This document shows, piece after piece, positions 41,897-49,981 of a stretch of 64,000 bases of DNA (the stretch's first letter is position 1; each line of letters starts with the position of its first letter). The notes below the pieces were generated by a model. The model worked only from the letters and a program-made list of their open reading frames with translations. It was not told the origin of the DNA and ran no database searches. The DNA comes from Anaerolinea thermophila UNI-1. Its GTDB lineage: Bacteria; Chloroflexota; Anaerolineae; Anaerolineales; Anaerolineaceae. The position numbers and the translations under genes are program-made. The stretch spans positions 2,914,001 through 2,978,000 of the forward strand of contig NC_014960.1 of the NCBI RefSeq assembly GCF_000199675.1, read 5' to 3'.

Positions 41897-42502
41897 ATGG
41901 AATGGAAAACCTCGCTGGATGAAGCCTTTCTGGAGCGCCTGGAAGAGTTTCCGGCGCTCCGTGCCTTTTATCAGGTACAGCACCTTAAGCACCTGTACCG
42001 TCAGGGCTGGCTGAAGGCAGGTGTGCCGCGCGAACGCTGTGAAACCGTTGCCGACCACATCTTTGGGGTGACCATGTTATGCTGGCTGTTGATCGAAGCC
42101 GGGTCTGCGCCGCAGGTCAACCCGGAGCGCGCCCTGCGCATGGCACTGATTCACGAACTGGGGGAAATTTACACCGGCGACATCATCCCCTCGGATGCCA
42201 TTCCCGCCGAAGAAAAACACGCCCGCGAACGCCAATCGCTGGAGCGGGTGCTGGAAAACCTGCCCGGCGCAGAGGACATCCGCGCGCTGTGGGAAGAATT
42301 TGAGGCAGGCACCACCCCCGAAGCACGTCTGGTGCACCAGGCAGACCGCCTGGAGATGGCGCTTCAGGCAGTGACATACGTGCGCGAGGGTGTGCTGAAA
42401 GATCCATCCTCGTTTTTCCGCTCCGCCCGTCAGGCGGTGAACGACCCGGCTTTACAGGAATGGCTGGAGATTGCCAAGAATTTTGGAAAAAAAGAAGGAT
42501 AA
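41897..42502 (+). CDS. HD-domain hydrolase (YfbR/HDDC2-like 5'-nucleotidase)
   Basis: 201 residues from the ATG at 41897. HD residues: His in 'TVADHIFGVTMLCWLL', 'ALIHELGEIYTGDIIPSD' (His-Glu instead of His-Asp) and Asp in 'RLVHQADRLEMAL'. The 'ELGEI' motif with an Asp-containing 'GDI' matches the HDDC2/YfbR class that dephosphorylates deoxynucleoside monophosphates. With hpt, this places it in nucleotide salvage (inference). Start preceded by GAAGGGAAA. Confidence 0.86.
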   Translation: MEWKTSLDEAFLERLEEFPALRAFYQVQHLKHLYRQGWLKAGVPRERCETVADHIFGVTMLCWLLIEAGSAPQVNPERALRMALIHELGEIYTGDIIPSDAIPAEEKHARERQSLERVLENLPGAEDIRALWEEFEAGTTPEARLVHQADRLEMALQAVTYVREGVLKDPSSFFRSARQAVNDPALQEWLEIAKNFGKKEG

Positions 42503-42565
42503 CTCAACGCCATTTAAATTGGAAACATCAGTTTCAATCCATCAGTTTCAGCCCATCCCCAGGAT

Positions 42566-42594
42566 TTGTTTTTATTTATAATAAATATAAACAA
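42566..42594. promoter_or_regulatory. 29-bp AT-rich palindrome upstream of lipoprotein gene
   Basis: TTGTTT-T-TATTTAT-A-ATAAATA-T-AAACAA is symmetric at every position except the paired T/T mismatch and the centre. Two ATCAGTTTCA direct repeats lie just upstream (around 42529-42552). Possible operator or hairpin; the role is unknown. Confidence 0.6.
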
Positions 42595-42621
42595 TCTAAA
42601 CAAATGTTATAAGAGAATAAG

Positions 42622-43164
42622 ATGAAAATTTTCTCCGTCTGGCTGATTCTGGTGTTCACCGCAGGCGCGTTGAGCGCCTGCCAGCCGGCTTCCACTGCCA
42701 CCCCTACCCCCAATCTGGATGCCACCATCGCCGCCGGGGTTGCCACCCAACTGGCAAAGATGCAACCCACCCAGGACATCCCGGCAACCGTCAGCGCCCA
42801 GCAAACGCAGTTTGCGCAAGCCCTGCCCACCCAAGCCCCCACTCAACCGTCTCCAGCAATGACGCCCACACTGAGCGATGAGGAAGCCCTGCGCCTTGCC
42901 CTGCTGGCGTACCTGGGCTGGCAGGAAAACGAACTGATCTTCTCGATAGGGCAAATTCAGAACAACCTGGCGCGGGGCGGCGTCAAGCGCGCCGGAGAGG
43001 AACAGGGCGCCGGCTGGTTTGCCGGCAAGCAAACCGATGGCACATGGGTGATTGTGCATGTCGGGCAGGGTATTCCCTATTGCGCGGACATTGCCGCCTT
43101 CTCCTTTCCCACTGATTGGATTTCGCATTGCATGGATGCTTCCGGGAACGCTGTAGAACGATAA
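42622..43164 (+). CDS. Small lipoprotein of unknown function
   Basis: 180 residues. The signal peptide ends at GALSAC (Cys20), followed by a Thr/Pro/Gln-rich stretch (about 22-80, with 'ATPTPNLDATIAAGVATQL'). The C-terminal domain (about 90-180) has 'GAGWFAGKQTDGTWVIVHVG' and a pair of Cys (YCADIA and HCMDAS) that may form a disulfide. It acts at the outer face of the membrane. No family recognised. Confidence 0.72.
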   Translation: MKIFSVWLILVFTAGALSACQPASTATPTPNLDATIAAGVATQLAKMQPTQDIPATVSAQQTQFAQALPTQAPTQPSPAMTPTLSDEEALRLALLAYLGWQENELIFSIGQIQNNLARGGVKRAGEEQGAGWFAGKQTDGTWVIVHVGQGIPYCADIAAFSFPTDWISHCMDASGNAVER

Positions 43165-43242
43165 ATCCTTCAGAACAGTCCATTTTCCGGACAATTGTCC
43201 CAAAAAACCAGTGAGATTTCCCCTTCCCTCGTTGAGCGGAGA

Positions 43243-43251
43243 TGCTATAAT
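43243..43251 (+). promoter_or_regulatory. Extended -10 promoter TGCTATAAT
   Basis: TGC-TATAAT 42 bp upstream of the TauE/DsbD-like start; no good -35 at 17 bp. Confidence 0.6.
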
Positions 43252-43293
43252 TCTGTAACATGACCATTTTTATCATTTTACAATGGGAGATCT

Positions 43294-44352
43294 ATGGAAA
43301 CTCTCTGGGTAGCTTTCATTACCGGTTTAACCACCGGCGGATTGAGTTGTATGGCGGTACAGGGGGGCTTGCTTGCCTCATCCCTTGCCGGGCAAATTGA
43401 ACAGGATGTTGCCCAAAGGGCAATGCAAAAGAAAAAAGCGCACACCGTTTCTTTCTCTCCCCGCCCTGCGCTGGCACTCCCCATTCTGGCGTTCCTGTTG
43501 GCGAAACTGGTTGCCTATACCCTGATGGGGGCACTGTTGGGCGTGCTGGGTTCGCTGTTTGAGTTAACCCCTGCCATGCGCGCTGTGTTGCTGTTTGGCG
43601 TGGGATTCTTCATGCTGGGCAACGCCCTGCGCATGCTCAACGTGCATCCCATCTTCCGCTATTTTTCCTTCGAACCACCACAAGCCGTGCGCCGCTGGCT
43701 CAGGCGCACTTCCCGCGAGGATCACCACTGGTTCACCCCGTTGATGCTGGGCGCGCTTACGGTGTTCATCCCCTGCGGGGTGACGCAAACCATGATGGCT
43801 CTGGCGGTAGGAACGGGTTCTGCCGCTCAGGGTGCGGCAATCCTATTTGCTTTCACCCTTGGTACCAGCCCGGTCTTCTTTGGACTGGCATACCTGGCAA
43901 CCTCGCTGGGATCGCGCCTGGAAAAGCACTTCAACCGTGTGGCGGCTGTCCTGCTCATCATCCTGGCAGTGGTGACGGTCAACTCGGGGTTGAATCTGAT
44001 TGGCTCGCCGCTCTCCGCCGAAAATCTCAGCCGCAATGCGCTGAAATCCTTCCAGCCCGACGCGCCCAATCAGGTTGCCGATGCCAGCAACACCCTGACC
44101 CTGCAGGTGCGCGATGACGGCTACTTCCCTGCCGAACTGACCGCCCGCGCCGGAGAACCGGTCACCCTGCAACTGGTCACCGAAAATACCTTCTCTTGCT
44201 CTCGGGCATTCCTCATCCCGGCGCTGAAAGTCCAGCGCCTCTTACCCGCCACCGGCACAGAAATTGTTGAGATTCCCCCGCAGAAAGCCGGCACCACCCT
44301 GCACTTTACCTGCTCTATGGGGATGTTTACCGGCACGATTACCTTCAATTAG
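43294..44352 (+). CDS. TauE/DsbD_2-like membrane protein with C-terminal cupredoxin-like domain
   Basis: 352 residues. About six membrane helices ('FITGLTTGGLSCMAVQGGLLA', 'GALTVFIPCGVTQTMMALAVG') make the sulfite-exporter/UreH/DsbD_2 fold; two Cys lie within helices. The last 90 residues form a beta domain ('VRDDGYFPAELTARAGEPVTL') with Cys in 'NTFSCSRAF' and a CSMGM motif, both expected metal ligands in cupredoxins. It is followed 11 bp later by a metal chaperone gene. Copper handling, perhaps export or delivery, is inferred from the domain pair; it may also act in cytochrome maturation. Confidence 0.82.
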   Translation: METLWVAFITGLTTGGLSCMAVQGGLLASSLAGQIEQDVAQRAMQKKKAHTVSFSPRPALALPILAFLLAKLVAYTLMGALLGVLGSLFELTPAMRAVLLFGVGFFMLGNALRMLNVHPIFRYFSFEPPQAVRRWLRRTSREDHHWFTPLMLGALTVFIPCGVTQTMMALAVGTGSAAQGAAILFAFTLGTSPVFFGLAYLATSLGSRLEKHFNRVAAVLLIILAVVTVNSGLNLIGSPLSAENLSRNALKSFQPDAPNQVADASNTLTLQVRDDGYFPAELTARAGEPVTLQLVTENTFSCSRAFLIPALKVQRLLPATGTEIVEIPPQKAGTTLHFTCSMGMFTGTITFN

Positions 44353-44363
44353 AGGAAAACCGT

Positions 44364-44579
44364 ATGGCAAAACAGCGTTTTTCTGTTCCGGATATGCATT
44401 GCTCCGCATGTGTGATGCGCCTGGAAAGCCTGGAAGACGAACTGCCGGGCGTCAAACAGGTAAAAGCCAGTTACCACAAACAGGAAATGGAAGTGGAATA
44501 CGACGAATCCAAATTGACACTGGAAGATTTATTGGAGGCAGTCCAGAAAAAGGGCTACCACCCTCAGCCGATGGAATGA
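44364..44579 (+). CDS. Heavy-metal-associated (HMA) copper chaperone
   Basis: 71 residues. 'VPDMHCSACVMRLESLEDE' carries the MxCxxC metal-binding loop of CopZ/Atx1-type chaperones, followed by 'VKASYHKQEMEVEYDESKLT', the usual ferredoxin-like fold. It binds Cu(I) and probably passes it to the upstream membrane protein. A terminator follows. Confidence 0.9.
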   Translation: MAKQRFSVPDMHCSACVMRLESLEDELPGVKQVKASYHKQEMEVEYDESKLTLEDLLEAVQKKGYHPQPME

Positions 44580-44600
44580 AATCACCCCAATGTCACATCA

Positions 44601-44627
44601 CCCCGCCTTCGAGGCGGGGTAATTTTT
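44601..44627 (+). terminator. Terminator after HMA chaperone
   Basis: CCCCGCC (44601-44607), TTCGA loop, GGCGGGG (44613-44619), then AATTTTT. The convergent gene ends inside the tail. Confidence 0.88.
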
Positions 44628-45258
44628 ACTGCTCAATCTCTTGCAAGCCGGGATGCAGTTCCAAAAAATGCCAGACATTGGTCTGCGGATCGTAAGCCGT
44701 GCGCGCAAAGCCCAAATCGCCAAGGTGAAATGCTACCCCCTGGCTGTTTCCCCATGGGGTCACCCCGCAAATGACTCGCAGGGTCATGGACAGTGAACCG
44801 CCGTGGGCTACCACCAGCGTGCGCGGCACACGCTGACGAATCACCTCTTCGAGCGCCTGCGCCACGCGGATGAAGACCTGCCACTCGCTCTCTCCGGTGG
44901 GGGTAATGGTCTCGTAGGGATTGCGGAACGCTGGACGGGGGTAGATGCGCTCGGCTTCCTGCGGATTCATGCCAGCCAGTTTGCCGCTGTTGATTTCCAT
45001 CCACGCCTCGGAAGTCTCCAGGGGCAGGTTCAGCACCTCGCAGACAATCTCGGCGGTGCGGCGCGCGCGCTGAAGCGTGCTGGCAATGACCCGGTCGAAG
45101 GTAACTCCGCATTCTTTCCACTCGCGGGCGCGGCGGTAGGCTTGGGCTTCGCCGACGGCGGTCAGCGGGGAATCATAGCGTCCTTCGTACACTCCCTCAT
45201 CGTCGGCGCAGGAACGTCCGTGCCGTAAAAACGTCACCGAATAGAGAACTCGTCCCAT
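44626..45258 (-). CDS. Histidine phosphatase family protein
   Basis: 210 residues; AAAGGATTAAATC upstream. 'FLRHGRSCADDEGVYEGR' holds the catalytic RHG. 'VIASTLQRARRTAEIVCEVL', 'WMEINSGKLAGMNPQE' and 'LVVAHGGSLSMTL' complete the phosphoglycerate mutase-like pocket. It may be a phosphoglycerate mutase or a general phosphomonoesterase such as CobC. Second in a two-gene unit, 3 bp after the upstream stop. Confidence 0.88.
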   Translation of the reverse strand: MGRVLYSVTFLRHGRSCADDEGVYEGRYDSPLTAVGEAQAYRRAREWKECGVTFDRVIASTLQRARRTAEIVCEVLNLPLETSEAWMEINSGKLAGMNPQEAERIYPRPAFRNPYETITPTGESEWQVFIRVAQALEEVIRQRVPRTLVVAHGGSLSMTLRVICGVTPWGNSQGVAFHLGDLGFARTAYDPQTNVWHFLELHPGLQEIEQ

Positions 45259-45261
45259 GAT

Positions 45262-45777
45262 TTAATCCTTTCGGCGCATCAGCCATAAAAGAAGAGAAAG
45301 CATCATCACCACCAATCCGGCTTCCACCAGCACAGCCTTGCGCTCATAGCGCCAATCTGGCAGGTGGTTAAGTTTCTTCACTACCGGCACATGGTTGAGC
45401 AAATCATGCAGTCCTTCATTGAGAACCGGCTTTTCCCAGCCGGGAATCGTCCTGCCGGTGCGGCGGGAAATCCCCCGCACCACCCAGTCCAGGTCGGGCA
45501 GGGCGGCGCACAGCATGGCAAAGAAATGGCGCGGGGCAAACGCCAGCACGGTTGCCCAGGTAAATACCGGCAGTACCCGCTGATGATAGCCCTTCCAGAA
45601 GGGGTCATCCAGCGGCTCAGGCGGGTGATAGGTGGCTTTTGCCAGTTTATCCAGCACGCCGTGGAAGAGATACGCCAGCCCGCCAGCGGTCAGCACCCGC
45701 GCCCACCCTGGCAGGCGCATACGGGAAACGACTTTGTCAATTAAGGCTCCGGCAACAAAATGGGTGGGCAACTGCAT
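45262..45777 (-). CDS. Small membrane protein of unknown function
   Basis: 171 residues; TCTGGAGTG upstream. Four hydrophobic segments at about 25-42, 70-90, 95-115 and 147-165. 'LPTHFVAGALIDKV', 'FHGVLDKL' and 'ALPDLDWVVRG' recall membrane-bound metal-dependent hydrolases of the DUF457/YdjM type, which have His and Asp at such places, but the match is weak. It lies 3 bp before a histidine phosphatase gene. Confidence 0.6.
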   Translation of the reverse strand: MQLPTHFVAGALIDKVVSRMRLPGWARVLTAGGLAYLFHGVLDKLAKATYHPPEPLDDPFWKGYHQRVLPVFTWATVLAFAPRHFFAMLCAALPDLDWVVRGISRRTGRTIPGWEKPVLNEGLHDLLNHVPVVKKLNHLPDWRYERKAVLVEAGLVVMMLSLLLWLMRRKD

Positions 45778-45824
45778 GTTTCACTCCAGAGAGGGGGTAA
45801 TTTGATTATAGTCCAATCAAACCG

Positions 45825-45853
45825 AAAGACCGCCCTGGCGAAGGGCGGTCTTT
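45825..45853 (-). terminator. Terminator after ferredoxin gene
   Basis: AAAGACCGCCC (45825-45835) pairs with GGGCGGTCTTT (45843-45853), an 11-bp stem; on the minus strand it ends the ferredoxin transcript. Confidence 0.85.
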
Positions 45854-45871
45854 GCAGAAAGGAGATGCTGC

Positions 45872-46063
45872 CTATTCTTCGATGGAGATAGCTTGTTCAG
45901 GGCAGGAATCCATGGCTTCGCGGACGTTGGCTTCCTCTTCGGGGGGCACCACATCCACCAGCACGACGGCAATGCCGTCATCTTCCAGCTTGAAGACGCT
46001 CGGGGCAATCGTCTCACATACCCCACAACCCATGCACAAATCGCGATCCACAAAGGCTTTCAT
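45872..46063 (-). CDS. Single-cluster [4Fe-4S]/[3Fe-4S] ferredoxin
   Basis: 63 residues; AGAGGGAATT upstream. 'RDLCMGCGVCETIAPSVF' has CxxCxxC, and the fourth Cys is in 'DSCPEQAISIEE'. The short length and a single cluster site are typical of thermophile and clostridial ferredoxins of the Thermotoga type. Electron carrier in the cytoplasm. Stands alone. Confidence 0.95.
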   Translation of the reverse strand: MKAFVDRDLCMGCGVCETIAPSVFKLEDDGIAVVLVDVVPPEEEANVREAMDSCPEQAISIEE

Positions 46064-46250
46064 AATTCCCTCTTTTCAGGTGAATTTTATTCAATTATAC
46101 AACTTTTGTGAAAAATGGCACAGTTTTTTTCAGATGACTCAGCGATCAAGTTCTGGAACAGAACTTCAATGATTGGCGGTTGCTTATTCCTTCTTTCCCC
46201 TTTAAAATAAGAGCGGAATAAGGTGACATTTGCCAGAGGAGGGACACCCC

Positions 46251-46880
46251 ATGATTACGCCGATAGGCATGATTTCAATTGTGGTGGGGATTATTGTGTG
46301 CTTTTCGGGGTACAGCATGTTCCGCTCGATGCTTCCTCTTTGGGGCTTCATTTTGGGCGGAGCCGCCGCCATGTATCTTGCCCCGCTAGTGATTAAAGTT
46401 CCCGAAGCCCAGCGTCTCTGGCTGGATATCGGTAGTTTTGTGGTGGGCGGCGTGCTGGGGGCGGTGCTGGCATCTCCCCTGTATTACGTGACCATCTTTG
46501 CCTCTGGCGCAGCCATGGGTGCGCTTTCGGGAATGGTGTTTGGGGCGTATCTGCAAATCTCCGGCGGAGAGATTTCGGTGCGTGCGTTGAGACAGTTGGC
46601 GGGAATGACCTTTCCTCCCCGCATCGAGACCGCCGTTCAGGTGTTCCTCATGGTGGCACTGGGGTTAATCATCGGCGCGGCGGCGTTGAGCTTCCAAAAG
46701 TTCATGATCACCGCCTCGACCGCCTTTCTGGGCTCGGCAGCAGTGGTCAGCGGGTTTACCGGCACCATCACCCAAGCCCTACAGGGCAACCCCTCTCAGG
46801 GCGTTTGGATGATAGTGGGCTGGTTGTTGCTAGGCATGCTGGGGATGTTCATCCAGTTCCGCATGCGAGATGAAACATAA
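46251..46880 (+). CDS. DUF4203/TMEM198-like polytopic membrane protein
   Basis: 209 residues from the ATG at 46251 with GAGGAGGG upstream; an earlier start at 46230 is less likely. About seven membrane helices starting with 'ISIVVGIIVCFSGYSMFR'. Repeated 'GxxxG' and Pro-Leu patterns fit DUF4203. Function unknown. First of a three-gene plus-strand unit (gaps 29 and 16 bp). Confidence 0.7.
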   Translation: MITPIGMISIVVGIIVCFSGYSMFRSMLPLWGFILGGAAAMYLAPLVIKVPEAQRLWLDIGSFVVGGVLGAVLASPLYYVTIFASGAAMGALSGMVFGAYLQISGGEISVRALRQLAGMTFPPRIETAVQVFLMVALGLIIGAAALSFQKFMITASTAFLGSAAVVSGFTGTITQALQGNPSQGVWMIVGWLLLGMLGMFIQFRMRDET

Positions 46881-46909
46881 TTTTTACAGAACGGAGACGT
46901 ATAGAGTAC

Positions 46910-47725
46910 ATGGACTCTGAGCAATCGGCGATTCGTTCCCGACGAATAGCCATGTTGATTGATGGGGATAACGCCCAGCCTTCGCTGATTGGCGACATGC
47001 TGGCGGAGACCAGCAAATACGGCACAGTGATCATCCGCCGCATCTACGGCGACTGGACGACTGCCAACATGAACGGCTGGAAGGAAGTTCTGCAAACCTA
47101 CGCCATCCAGCCCATTCAGCAGTTCCGCTACACCATTGGCAAGAACGCCACCGACAGCGCCATGATTATTGACGCCATGGACATCCTCTACGAAGACCGC
47201 GTCGAGGGCTTCTGCCTGGTCTCCAGCGATTCGGACTACACCCGCCTGGCAACGCGCATCCGCGAGAAAGGCATCTTTGTAATGGGCATCGGCAAGTCCA
47301 CCACCCCGCGGGCATTCGTCAACGCCTGCGATGTGTTCGTCTTCACCGAGAACCTGCAAAAGAAGAACCTGCCCGCCCCCAAACCGCGCCCGCAGAGCGC
47401 CAGCGCTTCCCGCAGGAAGACCGAGAAGAACGGCAAGACCGAAAAGCAGGAAGAGAAAGCCCCTGCCGTCGAGAGCGATGCCCTGGCAAACCTGCCGCTG
47501 GATTTGCTCCGCCAGGCGTACGACCTGGCAGTAGGCGATGATGGCTGGGCATTTCTGGGGTTGATGGGCACGCACCTGCGCCAGTTAGACCCCAGTTTTG
47601 ACCCGCGCACCTACGGCTTCAAGCAGTTGTCCATGCTCATCAAAGCCCTGCCCGACCTGTTTGAGACGAAAGTCGGCAAGCGCGGCGATGGCACGTTCAA
47701 CGTGTACGTGCGCCTGAAGGAATAA
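46910..47725 (+). CDS. NYN-domain RNase-like protein with OST-HTH/LOTUS domain
   Basis: 271 residues. The NYN/PIN-like domain (about 10-145) has acidic residues in 'IAMLIDGDNAQPS', 'KNATDSAMIIDAMDIL' and 'CLVSSDSDYTRLATRIREKG', matching the LabA/NYN active site. A Lys/Glu-rich linker (about 155-190) leads to a LOTUS/OST-HTH RNA-binding module ('LGLMGTHLRQLDPSFDPRTYGFKQL' in parts, 'KALPDLFETKV'). It is a likely RNA-processing or RNA-binding enzyme; target unknown. Confidence 0.88.
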   Translation: MDSEQSAIRSRRIAMLIDGDNAQPSLIGDMLAETSKYGTVIIRRIYGDWTTANMNGWKEVLQTYAIQPIQQFRYTIGKNATDSAMIIDAMDILYEDRVEGFCLVSSDSDYTRLATRIREKGIFVMGIGKSTTPRAFVNACDVFVFTENLQKKNLPAPKPRPQSASASRRKTEKNGKTEKQEEKAPAVESDALANLPLDLLRQAYDLAVGDDGWAFLGLMGTHLRQLDPSFDPRTYGFKQLSMLIKALPDLFETKVGKRGDGTFNVYVRLKE

Positions 47726-47741
47726 CCCGTAAAAACCAAGC

Positions 47742-49229
47742 ATGCCCGCCACCCTTCCCCTCAACGATGAGCGCAGTGCGGCGCGATGGGTTGCCGTGGT
47801 GGTGGGCGTGCTGATTTTTTTAATGGCGGCGCGCACCCCGCTGGACAGCGACCTGTGGTGGCATTTGCGCGCCGGCGAAGAAACCCTGCAAAGCGGCAAG
47901 CCCGTCCTCACGGACATTTTTTCTTTGACCCGCTACGGCACTCCATGGATTAACCATTCCTGGCTGGGGCAGGTGATTCTTGCCGGGCTGTACCGTCTGG
48001 GCGGTTATAGCGCGCTCACCGTACTGGTAGCAGGGATGGCTGTGCTCAGCCTGATGCTGGTATACCGGCAGATGAGCGCGCCGCCGCTGTGGCGGGCGTT
48101 TGTGGTCATCCTCGCCGGGCTGGTGTGCGCGCCGCTGTGGACGGCGCGTCCGCAGTTGTTTTCGCTGGCGCTGTTCGCCGTCCTGTTTGCCCTTCTGCCT
48201 GCTCTGCGTGCCGGAAGGCTTTCTCCTTTCTTCGTCCTGCCGCCGCTCTTTGCCGTATGGTCGAACCTGCATGGGGGGTACGCGCTGGGCTTTCTGCTTC
48301 TCGGCGCAGTGATTGCCGGTCAGGCAGTGGATCGCTGGCTCTTCCCGGAACGGGCATGCTCGTGGCAGAGCATTGCCCGGCTGGCAGGGGCAGGCGGGCT
48401 AGCTTTTCTGGCAGTGGCGCTTAACCCCAACGGGATTGCCATGTGGAAAATTCCCTTTCAGACGGTAGGGGTGCAGGTTCTGCAACAAGCCATTCCCGAG
48501 TGGGCATCGCCGGACTTTCACGACCTGACGCAACAGCCTTTCCTGTGGATGCTGGCGGGTATTTTGCTGGCACTGGGCATTTCCAGACAAAGGCGGACGG
48601 CTGAAGAAATGCTCCCCGTGCTTCTCTTTACCGCCCTGGCGCTGATGGCGCGGCGCAACTTTGCCCCCTTTGCCTTGACTGCGGCGCCCCTGCTCGCCTC
48701 TACCGGTTGGGAAGCCCTGCAAAACGTCTTTACGCCGCTTTCCCCTGCGCTGAAACGTTTCTCCGGAGAGTCGCGTCCGATGCGGGCAAAGTTTCGCAAA
48801 ATCATTAATCTTGTCAGCGTGGCGGTTCTGGGATTTGCGGCTTTCCTGAAAGCCGGGCTGGTCAGCCACCCGGCGCTGGTGGAAAGCCTCATCCGCCAGC
48901 ACTACCCGGCAGATGCAGTCGCCTGGATTCAAACGCACCCGCCCCAGGGCAACCTGTTCAACGAATATGCCTGGGGCGGATACCTGCTCTGGCGTTTGCC
49001 GGAGCACCCCGTGTTTGTGGACGGGCGCACGGATTTATACGGCGACAGCCTTCTGAAGGAATGGCTGACGATAATCAACGCGGAAGAAGGCTGGCAAAGC
49101 GCACTGGAGAAATGGCACATCCAATGGGTGCTGATTGCCCCGGATGCCCCCCTGGCGCGCGCGCTGAAACAAGCCGGCTGGCAGACCGTCTATGCCGATG
49201 AAGTTGCAGTGATTTTTGAAAAACCCTGA
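47742..49229 (+). CDS. Polytopic membrane protein, glycosyltransferase-like
   Basis: 495 residues. The start 'RTPLDSDLWWHLRAGEETL' resembles the first extracellular loop of GT-C type membrane glycosyltransferases, where acidic residues are catalytic. About ten membrane helices follow, and the C-terminal soluble part ('EYAWGGYLLWRLPEHPVFVDGRTDLYGD', broken here) is a domain found in similar Chloroflexi and planctomycete proteins. A lipid-linked sugar transfer role is possible, not shown. Last gene of the unit with DUF4203 and NYN genes. Confidence 0.65.
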   Translation: MPATLPLNDERSAARWVAVVVGVLIFLMAARTPLDSDLWWHLRAGEETLQSGKPVLTDIFSLTRYGTPWINHSWLGQVILAGLYRLGGYSALTVLVAGMAVLSLMLVYRQMSAPPLWRAFVVILAGLVCAPLWTARPQLFSLALFAVLFALLPALRAGRLSPFFVLPPLFAVWSNLHGGYALGFLLLGAVIAGQAVDRWLFPERACSWQSIARLAGAGGLAFLAVALNPNGIAMWKIPFQTVGVQVLQQAIPEWASPDFHDLTQQPFLWMLAGILLALGISRQRRTAEEMLPVLLFTALALMARRNFAPFALTAAPLLASTGWEALQNVFTPLSPALKRFSGESRPMRAKFRKIINLVSVAVLGFAAFLKAGLVSHPALVESLIRQHYPADAVAWIQTHPPQGNLFNEYAWGGYLLWRLPEHPVFVDGRTDLYGDSLLKEWLTIINAEEGWQSALEKWHIQWVLIAPDAPLARALKQAGWQTVYADEVAVIFEKP

Positions 49230-49414
49230 AAGATGGGTTGGAAACATTTTTCCCGAAGCCTTACCAACTATAAATTTATGCTTGGGTTTTAAGACCTTTA
49301 AACGCATTCCCTTATATTCCCTGAGATTTGTCCCTTTTTGTTCAATTTCCCGTCTTTATATATAGAGCGCTTAATTTAATATGGGTTTGCCGGTGAATCC
49401 TAAAAAGGGAACAC

Positions 49415-49981
49415 ATGACAGAATGGGTGAGTAAAATGGGACTATCCCGGAATAGAACCAAATACGATGAACGTTTTTTGATTCAGGCAATAAGAGAAGA
49501 TCCAGAAAAGTTTGGAGAACTTTACAAGCTGTATGTGGAAAGGGTCTTCAGATATCTTTACAGCCAAACTGGAAATATCCAGGAAGCAGAAGATCTCACC
49601 AGCCAGACGTTCTTAACTGCACTGGAATCCATTAACCACTATCGTCAGGATGGGCATTTCTCCGCTTGGTTGTTTACGATTGCCCATAACAAAGCAATGG
49701 ATCATTTTCGTCGGAAAAAAAAGACCATCCCTTTAGACGAAAAAAGGGAGATTCCCGATCCTATCCATGCAGTCATGCAATCAGAACAATCCATCATGCT
49801 GAGAACACTGATTCGGTCATTGACTGAAGAAGAACGCGAGTTATTAAGACTGCGTTTTCTGGCAGAAATGAGTTATGAAGAAATGGCACATTTCCTTCGA
49901 CGCAACGAGCAGGCAGTTAAGAAATCCCTTTACCGATTGCTGGCACGTTTACAACGTCAGATGGAGGATTCTCATGAATGA
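49415..49981 (+). CDS. ECF-type RNA polymerase sigma factor
   Basis: 188 residues; AAAGGGA upstream. Sigma region 2 is 'FGELYKLYVERVFRYLY' to 'FSAWLFTIAHNKAMDHFRR', region 4 is 'LTEEERELLRLRFLAEMSYEEMAHFL'. It should direct transcription of a small regulon in response to an extracytoplasmic signal. The gene overlaps the next by 8 bp, the usual arrangement with its anti-sigma factor. An alternative start is the ATG at 49436. Confidence 0.93.
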   Translation: MTEWVSKMGLSRNRTKYDERFLIQAIREDPEKFGELYKLYVERVFRYLYSQTGNIQEAEDLTSQTFLTALESINHYRQDGHFSAWLFTIAHNKAMDHFRRKKKTIPLDEKREIPDPIHAVMQSEQSIMLRTLIRSLTEEERELLRLRFLAEMSYEEMAHFLRRNEQAVKKSLYRLLARLQRQMEDSHE

